64,000 nucleotides of DNA from NCBI GenBank assembly GCA_963764195.1, contig CAVXRG010000003.1, forward strand, positions 1 to 64,000, read 5' to 3'. Source of the DNA: JBDSSS01 sp963764195. Its GTDB lineage: Bacteria; Actinomycetota; Actinomycetes; Actinomycetales; Dermatophilaceae. This document shows positions 18,179 to 27,311 of this stretch, one piece after another (position 1 is the stretch's first letter; each line of letters begins with the position of its first letter). Made by a program: the position numbers and the translations under genes. The notes beneath the pieces are model-generated. The model saw only the letters and a program-made list of their open reading frames with translations. It did no database searches and was not told where the DNA came from.

Positions 18179-18594
18179 GGTCTGTGGGCGACCATCAGCC
18201 GCCCCGCGACGAGGTGGCCGACCAACGGCAAGAACGGCGGCCGCCGGGCCGCCCGCGTCGCGAGGGTGATCAGTAGTGAGCCACTACTTCGTCCCGGTGG
18301 CACGGTGGCGAAGTTGTTCCAGAACCAGTGGAGGCTCGCCGTCGCGTCCTCGACGACGAAGGCGGGCTCGTGCAGGCTGGGCAGCACGGTGAGCTCACGA
18401 TCGACGACCAGGCCGGCACGGCGGGCGATGCGGCGCAGGCGCCGCGGGCTGAAGTGGCCGCCGTCCACCAGGAGGACGTGCTCTCCCACCCCGACCCGCG
18501 GAGGCATCCCGGGCGCATCGCGCAGCTCCCGGACCTCCACGACCGCCGTTCCGGGAGGCGCCAGCGTTGCCAGGGCCACGTCGAGTGCGTTCAT
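18175..18594 (-). CDS. Hypothetical EPS-operon protein, 139 residues
   Basis: I do not recognise this protein. It is soluble, with no signal peptide. HVLLVDGGHFSPRRLRRIAR followed by AGLVVDRELTVLPSLHEPAF resembles the C-terminal half of a class I methyltransferase fold, but the AdoMet-binding glycine motif is missing. The neighbours overlap by four bases on each side (GT4 gene upstream, APH-like kinase downstream), so it is a real, co-translated gene. It could be a degenerate domain that helps one of these enzymes. Confidence 0.6.
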   Translation of the reverse strand: MNALDVALATLAPPGTAVVEVRELRDAPGMPPRVGVGEHVLLVDGGHFSPRRLRRIARRAGLVVDRELTVLPSLHEPAFVVEDATASLHWFWNNFATVPPGRSSGSLLITLATRAARRPPFLPLVGHLVAGRLMVAHRP

Positions 18595-19766
18595 GATGCT
18601 CGGCCCCAGCCGGTCACGGCCGACGGAGATCGCCGGACCCTCTCACCCTTGGGCGCGTACACGTTGCAGAGGATCTCGCCGAGGGTGCCCGCGTCGTACC
18701 GGCCCCCCAGCATGGCCCGCGCCCGGTCCACCCAGACTGCGGCCTCACGGGGGTGGGTGACGGCGTGGTCGAGCGCACGGGCCAGGGACACGGCATCCAT
18801 GGGGGCCACGAGCAGCCCGGTGATCCCCGGCACGACGACGTCCGGGACAGCGTTGACAGCGGTGGCGACGACCGGGATGCCGCACTGCTGGGCCTCGACG
18901 ATTGCACACGGGAGTCCCTCGTAGCGGCTCGACATGGCGAAGACGTCGAAGCCCGGCAGGATGGTCGCGACATCGTCACGGTGCCCGAGGAGCAGCACCC
19001 GCTCGGCGACGCCCAGGCGACGAGCCAGGTCACGAGCTTTCTCCATGAGTGGTCCACCCCCGACCCAGACGAGCACGGCGTCGGCCGTCATCGCCGCAAA
19101 GGCTGCGAGCATCACCTCTGGCGCTTTCTGGTAGTCCATCCGGCCGACCGTCCCCACCACCGTTGCGGTGTCACTGAGGCCGAGGAGGGCTCGCGCCCGC
19201 GCCCGCGAGACCATCGAGGCCGTGACGGTGGGCGGCTCGACCGCCGGACCGATGGTGACGATCTGGTCCGGCCGCGCCAAGCGACGTCGCACCGCCTCGA
19301 CGGCTACCGCCGTACCTACGGCGAGGTAGGCATCCGTGACCTGCGAGAGACGGCGCTCCGTTCGGATGTACGCCTGACGCATGGGCGCGGGCTGGAACTC
19401 GTGCCAGGGAAACCCGTGCAACGTGTGGACGATCGACGGGACGCCGGCCCGGGCGGCCGCCATCCGCCCCAGCACCCCTGCCTTGGCGCTGTGGGTGTGC
19501 ACGACGTCAGGTCGGCGCAGGCGCACGAGCCGTTCCAGCGCCGCATATGCTCTCGCGTCCTGTCTGGGTCTGATCGGCGACACGAGCTCGGGAACGACGA
19601 CCACCTCGATGCCCGCGTCCCTCGCCACGTCGAGGAGCCCCGTTCCTGAACCGACGACGAGCGTGCTGCGGAAGTCGCTCCTGGGCAGACTGATCGCTCC
19701 CCGTACGGCGACGCCCCCGGCCCCGGCCTCGCAGCGAGTGATGATGTGCATCGCGTGCGTCGTCAT
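18591..19766 (-). CDS. Glycosyltransferase family 4
   Basis: A 391-residue GT-B enzyme. The N-terminal domain has PDVVHTHSAKAGVLGRMAA and IVHTLHGFPWHEF. The C-terminal domain has VGTVGRMDYQKAPEVMLAAF, then FDVFAMSSRYEGLPCAIVEA with the E-x7-E nucleotide-sugar motif (EGLPCAIVEAQ), then VVATAVNAVPDVV. It should add a sugar to the lipid-linked intermediate on the cytoplasmic face; the donor is unknown. It is the only classic glycosyltransferase in the visible operon, so either the repeat is short or other transferases lie elsewhere. ATG overlaps the upstream stop. Confidence 0.88.
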   Translation of the reverse strand: MTTHAMHIITRCEAGAGGVAVRGAISLPRSDFRSTLVVGSGTGLLDVARDAGIEVVVVPELVSPIRPRQDARAYAALERLVRLRRPDVVHTHSAKAGVLGRMAAARAGVPSIVHTLHGFPWHEFQPAPMRQAYIRTERRLSQVTDAYLAVGTAVAVEAVRRRLARPDQIVTIGPAVEPPTVTASMVSRARARALLGLSDTATVVGTVGRMDYQKAPEVMLAAFAAMTADAVLVWVGGGPLMEKARDLARRLGVAERVLLLGHRDDVATILPGFDVFAMSSRYEGLPCAIVEAQQCGIPVVATAVNAVPDVVVPGITGLLVAPMDAVSLARALDHAVTHPREAAVWVDRARAMLGGRYDAGTLGEILCNVYAPKGERVRRSPSAVTGWGRAS

Positions 19767-20839
19767 GAGTGGCCTCGCCTTTGGGTCAGTCTCGGGGTGG
19801 ATGCCGTGGTGCGCGCAGCCTCGACGATGTCGGCGAGTGACGAACCCGGCTGGGAACCGAGCACGACCACCACACAGTCCGCCTGCCGGCAGAGGTCCCG
19901 CGCCCGGTCAGCGATGGCGGGGTGAGCCGCTCCGAGACCGGTGCCCAGGGCGAGCGTCGCGCTGAACGCCCAGTAGCGGCGAAGTTCCCCGGCCGCGTAG
20001 GTGCCGGCGGTGAGGGTGCGCACTGCGAGGTCGCTGGTCGCACGATCGACCGTGGTGACCCCAGCGCCGCCGCGACGCAGCACCAGGACCAGGGAAGGTC
20101 GCACCGCAGGTTCCCGAACCTCCCAGGCCTGTTCGACCCGACCGTGCGGCATCGCGCTGCGATGACGACGGCGCTGACCGTGCTCGCGCACGGCCTCGAC
20201 CCGGACGGGTTCAGGAAGTCCGTGGAGCAGGTCTCCGGCGTAGGTGCAGAGGTTGTCGCTGACGGGGGTGCCGTCGTCTCGAGCCAGCCCGTGGAGGAGG
20301 GTCGACTTGCCGACGCCCCCCGGACCGGCGACCACGACCCCCTCCCGACCGATCCGGGCGGCCGAGACGTGCAGGGGGACCGCATCGTTCCGGACCCCGG
20401 CCCACCAGAGTGAGGGGTACTGCAGCAGCGCAGCCCGCCGCAACAGCTCGGTTCGTGCGGGAGCGGCGAGGTGGAGCGCCCGATGCCTGGCCCCGGGCCG
20501 GTGCCGCGCGATGACGTGCAAGACATCGGGCGACGGTTCGATGAGCAGGTCCAGTCCGCTTCCGCACGCATCGAACAGGACCATGCGGTGACCATTCCCG
20601 TAGGCGCCCCGGGTCACTGGGTGCAGACCGTTCAGGGTGAAGGCGGCCGACGTCGACTCCACGGTGACGCAGATGTCGGGTTGGCCCCGCTCATCGGACG
20701 GTCGGCAACCGGGCAGGTCCTGCTGCTCACCACGGGTCATGGCCACCGGACCGCCGAGGGCGCGCTCGACGAGACCCGACCACGATGAGGTCGCCTCCAC
20801 CTCGATCGTCAGCCCACAGCTGCGGCTGCGGATGTTCAT
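19763..20839 (-). CDS. HPr-kinase-like P-loop protein
   Basis: A 358-residue protein. Its C-terminal half resembles HPr kinase/PEP-carboxykinase-type ATPases: Walker A at VVAGPGGVGKSTLLHGLARD, then GTPVSDNLCTYAGD, as in HprK (GxxxxGKS followed by a DD/DN strand). The N-terminal domain is unassigned. Proteins like this recur in actinobacterial EPS and modified-peptide loci, but the substrate is unknown. ATG at 20839 is preferred because GGAGG lies five bases upstream; longer upstream readings have no ribosome site. The ATG overlaps the Wzz-like stop. Confidence 0.68.
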   Translation of the reverse strand: MNIRSRSCGLTIEVEATSSWSGLVERALGGPVAMTRGEQQDLPGCRPSDERGQPDICVTVESTSAAFTLNGLHPVTRGAYGNGHRMVLFDACGSGLDLLIEPSPDVLHVIARHRPGARHRALHLAAPARTELLRRAALLQYPSLWWAGVRNDAVPLHVSAARIGREGVVVAGPGGVGKSTLLHGLARDDGTPVSDNLCTYAGDLLHGLPEPVRVEAVREHGQRRRHRSAMPHGRVEQAWEVREPAVRPSLVLVLRRGGAGVTTVDRATSDLAVRTLTAGTYAAGELRRYWAFSATLALGTGLGAAHPAIADRARDLCRQADCVVVVLGSQPGSSLADIVEAARTTASTPRLTQRRGHS

Positions 20840-22194
20840 GAGGTCCTCCGGGCCGTGGAAGACCGCCTCGCGACCAACGAGCCGGGCTCGTTGGGCGTCG
20901 CCTCGCCGGCTGTATCGGGGTCGGCCGAACCATCGCCGGAGGGTGCGGCATCTGGGTTCGGTTCGGTTCGGGGAGTGGCGAAGGCCCGCCACAGCCTCGT
21001 CAGCCACCCCGGCCTGCGGAACGTCAGGCTGCCGACGAGCGACCAGCCCATGGCCTGGGACCGCTCGTGGAACGCCTCGAGGCGTCGGAGCGACTCCACG
21101 GAGGCCGACAGGGCGACGACCACGACCGATCCTCGGTCAAGACCCAGGTCGTCCGGGTCGGCGACGGGTTGGAGAGCATCGATGTGGTGCTCCATGCGCA
21201 GGCCGGTCAGCGTCGACAGCTCGCGGGTGATGCTCTCGGCCACGGCGGCGTCGCGGGGGTCGACCGGCAGGAGCAGGATCAGCTGGTTGCGGAACCGTCG
21301 CCGGATCAGAGCGGCCGACGCAGCGAAGTCGCGCAGCACCTCGGCACTACGCTCCGTGGTGAGGTCGAGCCGGCCAAGGTGTCCGAGCGAGGGACACCCC
21401 AGCTCGGTGGTGATCCACCGACGTCCGCGGATCCGGGGTCGCAGCGACTCGACGACGGCGATGATCCCCAGAGCCACGAGGAGCCCGGCCAGTCCCGCGA
21501 GAGCCGCGAGCTGCGGCACCTTGGTCGTGAGCGGCATCGAGGTGGGTCTGGCTGAGTCGAGCAACCCGATCGTCGAGCGTGAGGGGGCGCCGAGCAGCAG
21601 GTCCGAGCGTTGCCGCAGCAGGTCGGCCAGTGTGGGAGCGCCCGCCGCGATGCGTGCCTGAAGGGTGAGCACCTGACCCGGTGACGCGTCGGCCAGCTGG
21701 GCGATCAGGCCGTCGCGCTCCTTCGTGAGGGCACCGATCTGCTTGTTGAGCGCGCTTGCCGCGTCGGCGTCACTCTGGCGGGTTGCGTTGGAGTAGCTGA
21801 GAGCCTGCTGCACGAGCGAGTCGACCGCGACGACGGCGCCGTCGGAACTCGTCGTCACCACCGTCACATCGTTCACGGTCGAGACCCCCACCCGCGTCAC
21901 CGTGATCGCCTCCGTCGCGAACTGCACGGGGTCACCTGCGATGCCGGCCTCCGCCATGGCCTTCTCGACGATGCGTGGCGTCGTGACGACGCCGAGCAGT
22001 AGCTGGGTGGCCGCATCGGCCTGCACGTTGGTGCTCGCGAGGCCGCCCGACATCTGGACCCGGGCGGCCGCGGAGAAGAGTGGTGCCTGGCTCGCGCTGT
22101 AGGAGGCGGCGCCCAGAGCCGGGACGGCCACGAAGAGCGCGATCAACCACCAGTATCCGCCGAGGACACGTCGGAAGGCCTCGTCGATCCGCAT
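20836..22194 (-). CDS. Wzz/chain-length-determinant-like protein
   Basis: A 452-residue protein with a first membrane helix near residues 13-31 (GGYWWLIALFVAVPALGAAS). An external domain with a coiled coil (SALNKQIGALTKERDGLIAQ) follows, and a second helix lies near residues 220-240 (LAALAGLAGLLVALGIIAVV). This is the polysaccharide co-polymerase layout. The cytoplasmic tail (about 200 residues) resembles a tyrosine-kinase-like domain in position but shows no Walker A motif, so kinase activity is not expected. It should set polymer length with the Wzy protein. ATG is 22 bases from the upstream stop. Confidence 0.78.
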   Translation of the reverse strand: MRIDEAFRRVLGGYWWLIALFVAVPALGAASYSASQAPLFSAAARVQMSGGLASTNVQADAATQLLLGVVTTPRIVEKAMAEAGIAGDPVQFATEAITVTRVGVSTVNDVTVVTTSSDGAVVAVDSLVQQALSYSNATRQSDADAASALNKQIGALTKERDGLIAQLADASPGQVLTLQARIAAGAPTLADLLRQRSDLLLGAPSRSTIGLLDSARPTSMPLTTKVPQLAALAGLAGLLVALGIIAVVESLRPRIRGRRWITTELGCPSLGHLGRLDLTTERSAEVLRDFAASAALIRRRFRNQLILLLPVDPRDAAVAESITRELSTLTGLRMEHHIDALQPVADPDDLGLDRGSVVVVALSASVESLRRLEAFHERSQAMGWSLVGSLTFRRPGWLTRLWRAFATPRTEPNPDAAPSGDGSADPDTAGEATPNEPGSLVARRSSTARRTS

Positions 22195-22216
22195 GGGGGG
22201 TCTTCTTTCCTGGGGG

Positions 22217-23674
22217 TTAGTGCAAGACGGCGAAGGGACGCATGCGTGCTACCGGTCGAACGATCCGGTGGCTGGTGAGCACCGACATCGCGGCGTTGAC
22301 CCCCGCGTCGTCGAGGTGGAAGGCTCGTGTCGGGGCCGTGTCGTCATACCGGAACCGCAACGTGTAGCGGCCCTGCCGGTCAGAGGCGGACGTGCCGTTC
22401 GCCGCGAACTGGTCGATGACGGTGCCGGCGCCGTGACAGGCGGAGTGCAGGCTCTGGTCGCTGGCCGAACCGGCCACCGCGAGGTACGACGACGTTCGAT
22501 GGGTGCCCGGCAGCAGGACGGCCTGACCCGTCTGGGCGAACGTCGTGCCGGGACGCATCAGCGAGGCGGGGTAGGCGCGGCACGAGTTGTGTCGATGGAC
22601 GACGGCCCTCTCACCGGCGACGTCCTCCTCGTAGATCGAGTTGTGCGGCGAGTCGACGACCAGTCGACCCGCGGCCCCGCCGAAGGCCTCCGCGGCGAGC
22701 GTCCTCAGCGCCTCGTAGGTGACCATGCGGAACGCGTAGCCGTAGTTCATCGCGGCGGCGTTGGCGAGCATCAGCCGCTGCCCCTCGTCGGAGTCCAGAC
22801 TCACCGGCGGGCACGCCGAGGTGAAGAACAGGCGCATCCGCTCGCGCACCTGCTCCATCGACCGGGCCGTGGACAGGTGGAAGAGCGGCTTCTGGATCGC
22901 CATTGCAGCCCGCATGACCCGTGCGGTGTCGCGGCGCCGGGCGAACAGGTGGCCGATCTCTCCGGTGAGGACGCCACCGCCGGCGTGGTATTGGAGCGTC
23001 ACCTGTCCCTCGCGCACCCCGAGCAGCTCGGCGGCCTCCGGGTCGAGGATCTCCTCCACCTGCTGGAGCTCGACGAAGTGGTTGGTGGGCCCGACGGTTC
23101 CGAAACGCATCCGGGCGAGCTGCCAGGTCAGTGCCGGCATCTCGGCCTTGAGCCGTTCGGCACCTCCCCACTGACGCAGGTCCAGACCGCCGAACTCCTC
23201 GACGCGTTCGAGCTCGGACGCGTCCACTCCGTAGCGCTCGACCGCGAAGGAGGCGCCCTGGGTGGCCGCGGCCACGACGTCGTCATACGAGAGGTCGCGC
23301 CGGGTGGTCGTCGGATAGGGGTAACGCTCACGGACCCGTCGGTAGAAGTCGGTGATCGCCGCGTCGGTCGGTCGGTCGCAGCCGAGGCCGATCAGGGCCA
23401 TGCCGCAGTTGACCGACGAGCTCGTCAGGGTGGGGCGAATGGTTCCTGCCGTCGCGACCGCGATGCTCGACGGCATCTCCATGGCCGACTTGTGGTGGAA
23501 GTCGGGGAGCACCACCGGGGGCGCGGCGAGGTCCATGCCGAGCGTGGAGGAGCTCAACGTGTCGACCAGCTCACGGTTCGCAGGAACCTGCTCACTGTCG
23601 AAGACGCGCGCCGGGTAGCGGACGCTACCGCTGGCGGGCTCCTCGGCACGGCCGGAGATGACGTCGATCCTCAT
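22217..23674 (-). CDS. RtcB-like protein in the EPS operon, with altered active-site residues
   Basis: A 485-residue homologue of RtcB, the GTP/Mn-dependent RNA 3-prime-phosphate ligase. It follows RtcB order: VVLPDFHHKSAMEMPSS, NCGMALIGLG (Cys90), FGTVGPTNHFVELQQ, QYHAGGG, SPHNSIYEE, VVHRHNSCRAYP, LLPGTHRTSSYLAVAG and SACHGAGT (guanylylated His position). The Asp that normally precedes the cysteine by three (DxxC) is Ser87, and the Lys of the usual C-terminal VKG is missing; the protein ends RPFAVLH. It may have changed activity. ATG at 23674, 38 bases after the CapD-like stop, has AGGTG upstream. Confidence 0.8.
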   Translation of the reverse strand: MRIDVISGRAEEPASGSVRYPARVFDSEQVPANRELVDTLSSSTLGMDLAAPPVVLPDFHHKSAMEMPSSIAVATAGTIRPTLTSSSVNCGMALIGLGCDRPTDAAITDFYRRVRERYPYPTTTRRDLSYDDVVAAATQGASFAVERYGVDASELERVEEFGGLDLRQWGGAERLKAEMPALTWQLARMRFGTVGPTNHFVELQQVEEILDPEAAELLGVREGQVTLQYHAGGGVLTGEIGHLFARRRDTARVMRAAMAIQKPLFHLSTARSMEQVRERMRLFFTSACPPVSLDSDEGQRLMLANAAAMNYGYAFRMVTYEALRTLAAEAFGGAAGRLVVDSPHNSIYEEDVAGERAVVHRHNSCRAYPASLMRPGTTFAQTGQAVLLPGTHRTSSYLAVAGSASDQSLHSACHGAGTVIDQFAANGTSASDRQGRYTLRFRYDDTAPTRAFHLDDAGVNAAMSVLTSHRIVRPVARMRPFAVLH

Positions 23675-23711
23675 CGGGCACACCTGTCTGGTCTCGGGCT
23701 GGTGGTGGGCA

Positions 23712-25205
23712 TCAGTAGTCGTCCGGGTAGGGGGCGGAGGAGACGAGGTCGAGGGCAGGACGCACGTCCGGGCTGTAGACCGGCAGGGCCTCACTCAGCA
23801 GTCGCCGCACCTCGTCCACGGCGTTGCGGTGCGCGGCGAGGTAGAGCGCGGCCATCTGGTCCTCGAACGTGGGGTGCGGCTGCGTGGCCCGAGCACCGAA
23901 GATGCGAGGGTGAGCGGTGGGAAGGCACTCCTCGGTCTCGCTGAAGAGGGACTCGTGCAGCTTCTCCCCGGGGCGAAGCCCGGTGAAACGCATCTTCACG
24001 TCCGGCACCCCCAGCTGGCGCGCGAAGTTGGCGACGAGGTCGACGATCCGGACGGGTGAACCCATGTCGAGCACGAAGGTCTCGCACCCCTGTGTGAGCA
24101 GAGCCGCCTCGAGAACGAGGCCAACGGCCTCCTCGATGGTCATGAAATACCGTGTGACATCCGGGTGGGTGACGGTGACGGGAACGCCGGCGGCGATCTG
24201 GGCCACGATCACGGGCAGCAGCGACCCGCGGCTGCCGAGCACGTTCCCGAAGCGAACCGCCGACAGCACCGTGTGGCCGCCCGACCGGACTCGTCCCACC
24301 TGCTCGGCCAGCGCCTTGGTGGCGCCGAGCACAGAGGTCGGGTCGGCGGCCTTGTCGGTCGAGATGACGACGACCCGACCAACTCCGAACTCGACTGCGG
24401 CGCGGAGGACGTTGTCGGTGCCCTGGACGTTGGACTTCACCCCCTCACACGGATGCTGCTCCAGCATGGGCAGGTGCTTCAGCGCGGCCGCGTGGAAGAC
24501 CACGTCTGGGCGGGCCTCCCGCATGACCTGACGCATCCGGTCGGAGTCGCGGATGTCGGCGACGACCGCATCCAGCGTGTCCAGGAAGGCCTCGCCCCGC
24601 AGCTCGAGCTGGAGCCGGTGCAGGTTGGACTCGTCGTGGTCCACCATGATCAACCGCCGCGGCTCGAATCCGTTGACCTGTCGGCACAGCTCACTCCCGA
24701 TCGAGCCGCCCGCCCCGGTCACGAGAACGGCCTTCCCCGAGATGATCTCGGCCACGGCAGGTGAGGCGACGTGCACTTCGGTGCGACCGATGAGGTCGGC
24801 CACGGCGAGTGAGCGCAGGTCGGTCCCCACGACCTCGCGCTGCAACATCGCGACGAACGAGGGCAGCCGACGAACACTGGCCCCGACCCGGGCGGCTGCG
24901 GTCGCCAGGCGGGTGACGTCGGCTTCGGACAGCCCCGGGATGGCGAGGACGACGACGTCGACCCGTTGGGCTGTTGCCACGGTCAGCAGGTCGTTGAGCC
25001 CGCCCAGGACCGGGAGGTGGCGCACCGTGCGCTTGGATGCGTCGTCGTCGAGGAAGCCGATCGGGGTCAGCCCAAACCGGTCGACGCGCTGGAGGTCACG
25101 CGCCAGCGCTCGGCCGGCCTGGCCAGCACCCACGATCAGGGTGCGCAGCCCCACCGGGGCCCTCGACACCGCAAGGAAGGGCATGTTCAGCGGCTCGGAT
25201 GTCAT
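23712..25205 (-). CDS. CapD/FlaA1-like nucleotide-sugar dehydratase
   Basis: A 497-residue protein of the CapD/WbpM/PglF branch of extended SDRs, which make 4-keto-6-deoxy UDP-sugars from UDP-GlcNAc. An N-terminal Rossmann domain (LRTLIVGAGQAGRALARDL) precedes the catalytic SDR domain: VLVTGAGGSIGSELCRQV, VFHAAALKHLPMLEQ, VVISTDKAADPTSVLGATK. The C-terminus has RFTGLRPGEKLHESLFS. The usual four membrane helices are absent, so it is soluble. ATG at 25205 has AGGAG about eight bases upstream and overlaps the aminotransferase stop. The product would feed that aminotransferase. Confidence 0.9.
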   Translation of the reverse strand: MTSEPLNMPFLAVSRAPVGLRTLIVGAGQAGRALARDLQRVDRFGLTPIGFLDDDASKRTVRHLPVLGGLNDLLTVATAQRVDVVVLAIPGLSEADVTRLATAAARVGASVRRLPSFVAMLQREVVGTDLRSLAVADLIGRTEVHVASPAVAEIISGKAVLVTGAGGSIGSELCRQVNGFEPRRLIMVDHDESNLHRLQLELRGEAFLDTLDAVVADIRDSDRMRQVMREARPDVVFHAAALKHLPMLEQHPCEGVKSNVQGTDNVLRAAVEFGVGRVVVISTDKAADPTSVLGATKALAEQVGRVRSGGHTVLSAVRFGNVLGSRGSLLPVIVAQIAAGVPVTVTHPDVTRYFMTIEEAVGLVLEAALLTQGCETFVLDMGSPVRIVDLVANFARQLGVPDVKMRFTGLRPGEKLHESLFSETEECLPTAHPRIFGARATQPHPTFEDQMAALYLAAHRNAVDEVRRLLSEALPVYSPDVRPALDLVSSAPYPDDY

Positions 25206-26401
25206 CTCTGTTCTCCTATGTCCCACAGCGCGGCACAGACGTCGTCGACGTCCTCATCGGTCAAGTTCTGGTCCAGAGGCAGCGACAGCGTCTCCGCGAA
25301 CACCGCATCGGCTCCGGGTAGACCCCCGTCGGGGAGCACGCAGTGCCCCGCGTGCCACGTCAGCTGGTGGAGCGGGATGAAGTGGACCGACGTGCCGATG
25401 CCCAGGGTCGACAGTCGCTCCATGAGTTCGTCACGAGTCACGGTGAATTCGGGCCGGACACGGATCGCGTAGAGGTGCCATGCGTGACGTCCGACCGGGG
25501 GCCGGGGCGGTAGCCCGATCCCGGCGAGGTCTCCGAGCTGCGCGTCGTAGCGGGCCGCGATCTGGGCCCGACGCTCCTGGTTCGGGCCGAATGCCCGCAG
25601 CTGCGCCCTGCCGATGGCTGCCTGGACGTCGGTGAGGTTCGCCTTGAGCCCGTCGACAGCCACGTCGTATCGCCATGAGGCGCCGGGGAGATAGCGTCGC
25701 CACGCGTCGCGGGACATGCCGTGCAGTCGGCTGCTCACCAACGTGTCGGCGAAGTCGTCGTCGTCGGTGGTGACCATGCCTCCCTCACCGATGGCGAGGT
25801 TCTTGGTGGCGTAGAAGCTGAAACAGGTGGCCCGGGAGATCGACCCCACCCGATGGGATCCGACGTCGGTCCCGAGAGCGTGGGCGGCGTCCTCGACCAC
25901 CCGGTCCAGGCCAAGACCGGCAGCCTCGGCCGCACGTTCGACATCGACGGGAAGGCCCCCGAGGTGCACCACGACCATGGCGGAGACCCCTCCGGCGGCA
26001 CGAACTGCACGGTGGATGGTGGCGTCGGTCGGCAGCGCCGTTCGGGGGTCCACGTCGCACAGCACCGGGACGAGTCCGGCATGGGTGATCGCTCCTGCCG
26101 CGCCGCAGAAGGTGTCGGCACTCATCAGTACGCGCGACCCCGGTGGCAGTCCGAGGCCCCGCAGCGCGAGCTCGATGCCGGCTGTGCACGAACTGACGGC
26201 CACTCCTCGACGGGCCCCGACGTAGGTCGCGAGCTCACGTTCGAAGTCGAGCACCTCCTGACCGGTCGTGACCCACCCGGAGGCGAGCACTCGGTCCACG
26301 GCGGATCGAGCATCGGCTCCGATCACCGTGCGGGCGAAGGGAACTCGTCGGCTCTCCGTTGCAGTCTCCGAAATGGGAAGCGCAAGAGCGTTGTTGGTCA
26401 T
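25202..26401 (-). CDS. DegT/DnrJ/EryC1/StrS sugar aminotransferase
   Basis: A 399-residue PLP enzyme that aminates 4-keto nucleotide sugars. It has SSCTAGIELALRGLGL, the VVEDAAHALGTDVGSHRVGS block, and the PLP lysine in SFYATKNLAIGEGGMV. Next to the CapD-like dehydratase it would give a 4-amino-4,6-dideoxy (bacillosamine-like) sugar. First gene of the minus-strand EPS operon; the ATG follows GGGGGGAC. The 90 bases between it and the LuxR gene should hold the operon promoter, though no clear -35/-10 pair is visible. Confidence 0.92.
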   Translation of the reverse strand: MTNNALALPISETATESRRVPFARTVIGADARSAVDRVLASGWVTTGQEVLDFERELATYVGARRGVAVSSCTAGIELALRGLGLPPGSRVLMSADTFCGAAGAITHAGLVPVLCDVDPRTALPTDATIHRAVRAAGGVSAMVVVHLGGLPVDVERAAEAAGLGLDRVVEDAAHALGTDVGSHRVGSISRATCFSFYATKNLAIGEGGMVTTDDDDFADTLVSSRLHGMSRDAWRRYLPGASWRYDVAVDGLKANLTDVQAAIGRAQLRAFGPNQERRAQIAARYDAQLGDLAGIGLPPRPPVGRHAWHLYAIRVRPEFTVTRDELMERLSTLGIGTSVHFIPLHQLTWHAGHCVLPDGGLPGADAVFAETLSLPLDQNLTDEDVDDVCAALWDIGEQR

Positions 26402-26491
26402 CTGTCCCCCCAGGACGTCTTGGGTTGGAGTTGTTTCCCCGGAATTGAGCCCGACTTCACCGTAGGAACCCCAGCGGTGGCCGAGAACCGT

Positions 26492-27193
26492 CTACCGGCC
26501 GAGCCGGGATACGCCATTCGCGGTAGTCACGGTCTCCGTACTGCGGCCGAGTAGGTTCGCCTCTCGCGCAAGGGCAACCGCCGCCAAGGTCGAGTGAACC
26601 TGCAGCCGGTGGAGGATGGCGCCCACGTGGGTGCGCACCGTGTTGTCCGACATCGCGAGCTCGACACCGATCTGCGGTCGCGAACGACCTTGGACCAGAC
26701 AGCGCAAGACATCGAGCTGTCGCGGAGTCAGTCGCAGGAGGAGCAGGCCGGCGGCGCCGCTACGGGGCGTGAGGGGATCGGCGGCAAAGGCCGACGTGAG
26801 CAGGGCAACCGGGAGGCGGACCTCGTGCGCCCCCACGCTCTTCACGGCCGCCACGAGATGGGTCAACGGTTCGTCAGTCCCGACCCAGCCGCGGACCCCC
26901 AGCTGGAGGGCCTCGCGCGTGAGTGCGGTCGGCTCGGGCTCCGAGATCACGACGACCTCCAAGCCGAGACGGCTCCCGAGGGCCGAGCGGACGAGCGCCA
27001 AGCAGAGCGGGCCCTCGTCCTCGTCCAGACTCGCCACGAGGACGTCGATGTCAACGGGCTTGAGCGCGTCGGACGCCACAACCGTGCGCTCGACGACAGC
27101 CAGCCCGGGATCTGCGGCGAGTGCTTCGGAGACCGCCTCCACCAGCAGCTGGTGGCGGGCGAAGACGACAACCCGCAGGGCGTCGGTCACCAT
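26492..27193 (-). CDS. LuxR-family regulator with atypical receiver
   Basis: A 233-residue transcription factor. The C-terminal helix-turn-helix is a normal LuxR/NarL domain: LRLTPRQLDVLRCLVQGRSR, then MSDNTVRTHVGAILHRL. The N-terminal part is receiver-shaped (LRVVVFARHQLLVEAVSEAL), but the acidic pair that normally reads DDH is ARH, and the conserved Lys near the end is not evident. Phosphorylation is therefore doubtful. ATG at 27193 is chosen; a GTG start at 27232 is possible. It lies between the EPS operon and the histidine kinase/NarL pair and likely controls the EPS genes. Confidence 0.78.
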   Translation of the reverse strand: MVTDALRVVVFARHQLLVEAVSEALAADPGLAVVERTVVASDALKPVDIDVLVASLDEDEGPLCLALVRSALGSRLGLEVVVISEPEPTALTREALQLGVRGWVGTDEPLTHLVAAVKSVGAHEVRLPVALLTSAFAADPLTPRSGAAGLLLLRLTPRQLDVLRCLVQGRSRPQIGVELAMSDNTVRTHVGAILHRLQVHSTLAAVALAREANLLGRSTETVTTANGVSRLGR

Positions 27194-27311
27194 GCTCACA
27201 GCATCGATGGGCGGTCGCGACGACGCCTCCACCGTCTGGACGAGTGCCTGCTACGTCAGGTGATCGACGGCCGATCGGCCCACGAACGACGCACGCCCAA
27301 GCCTCGGCTGG

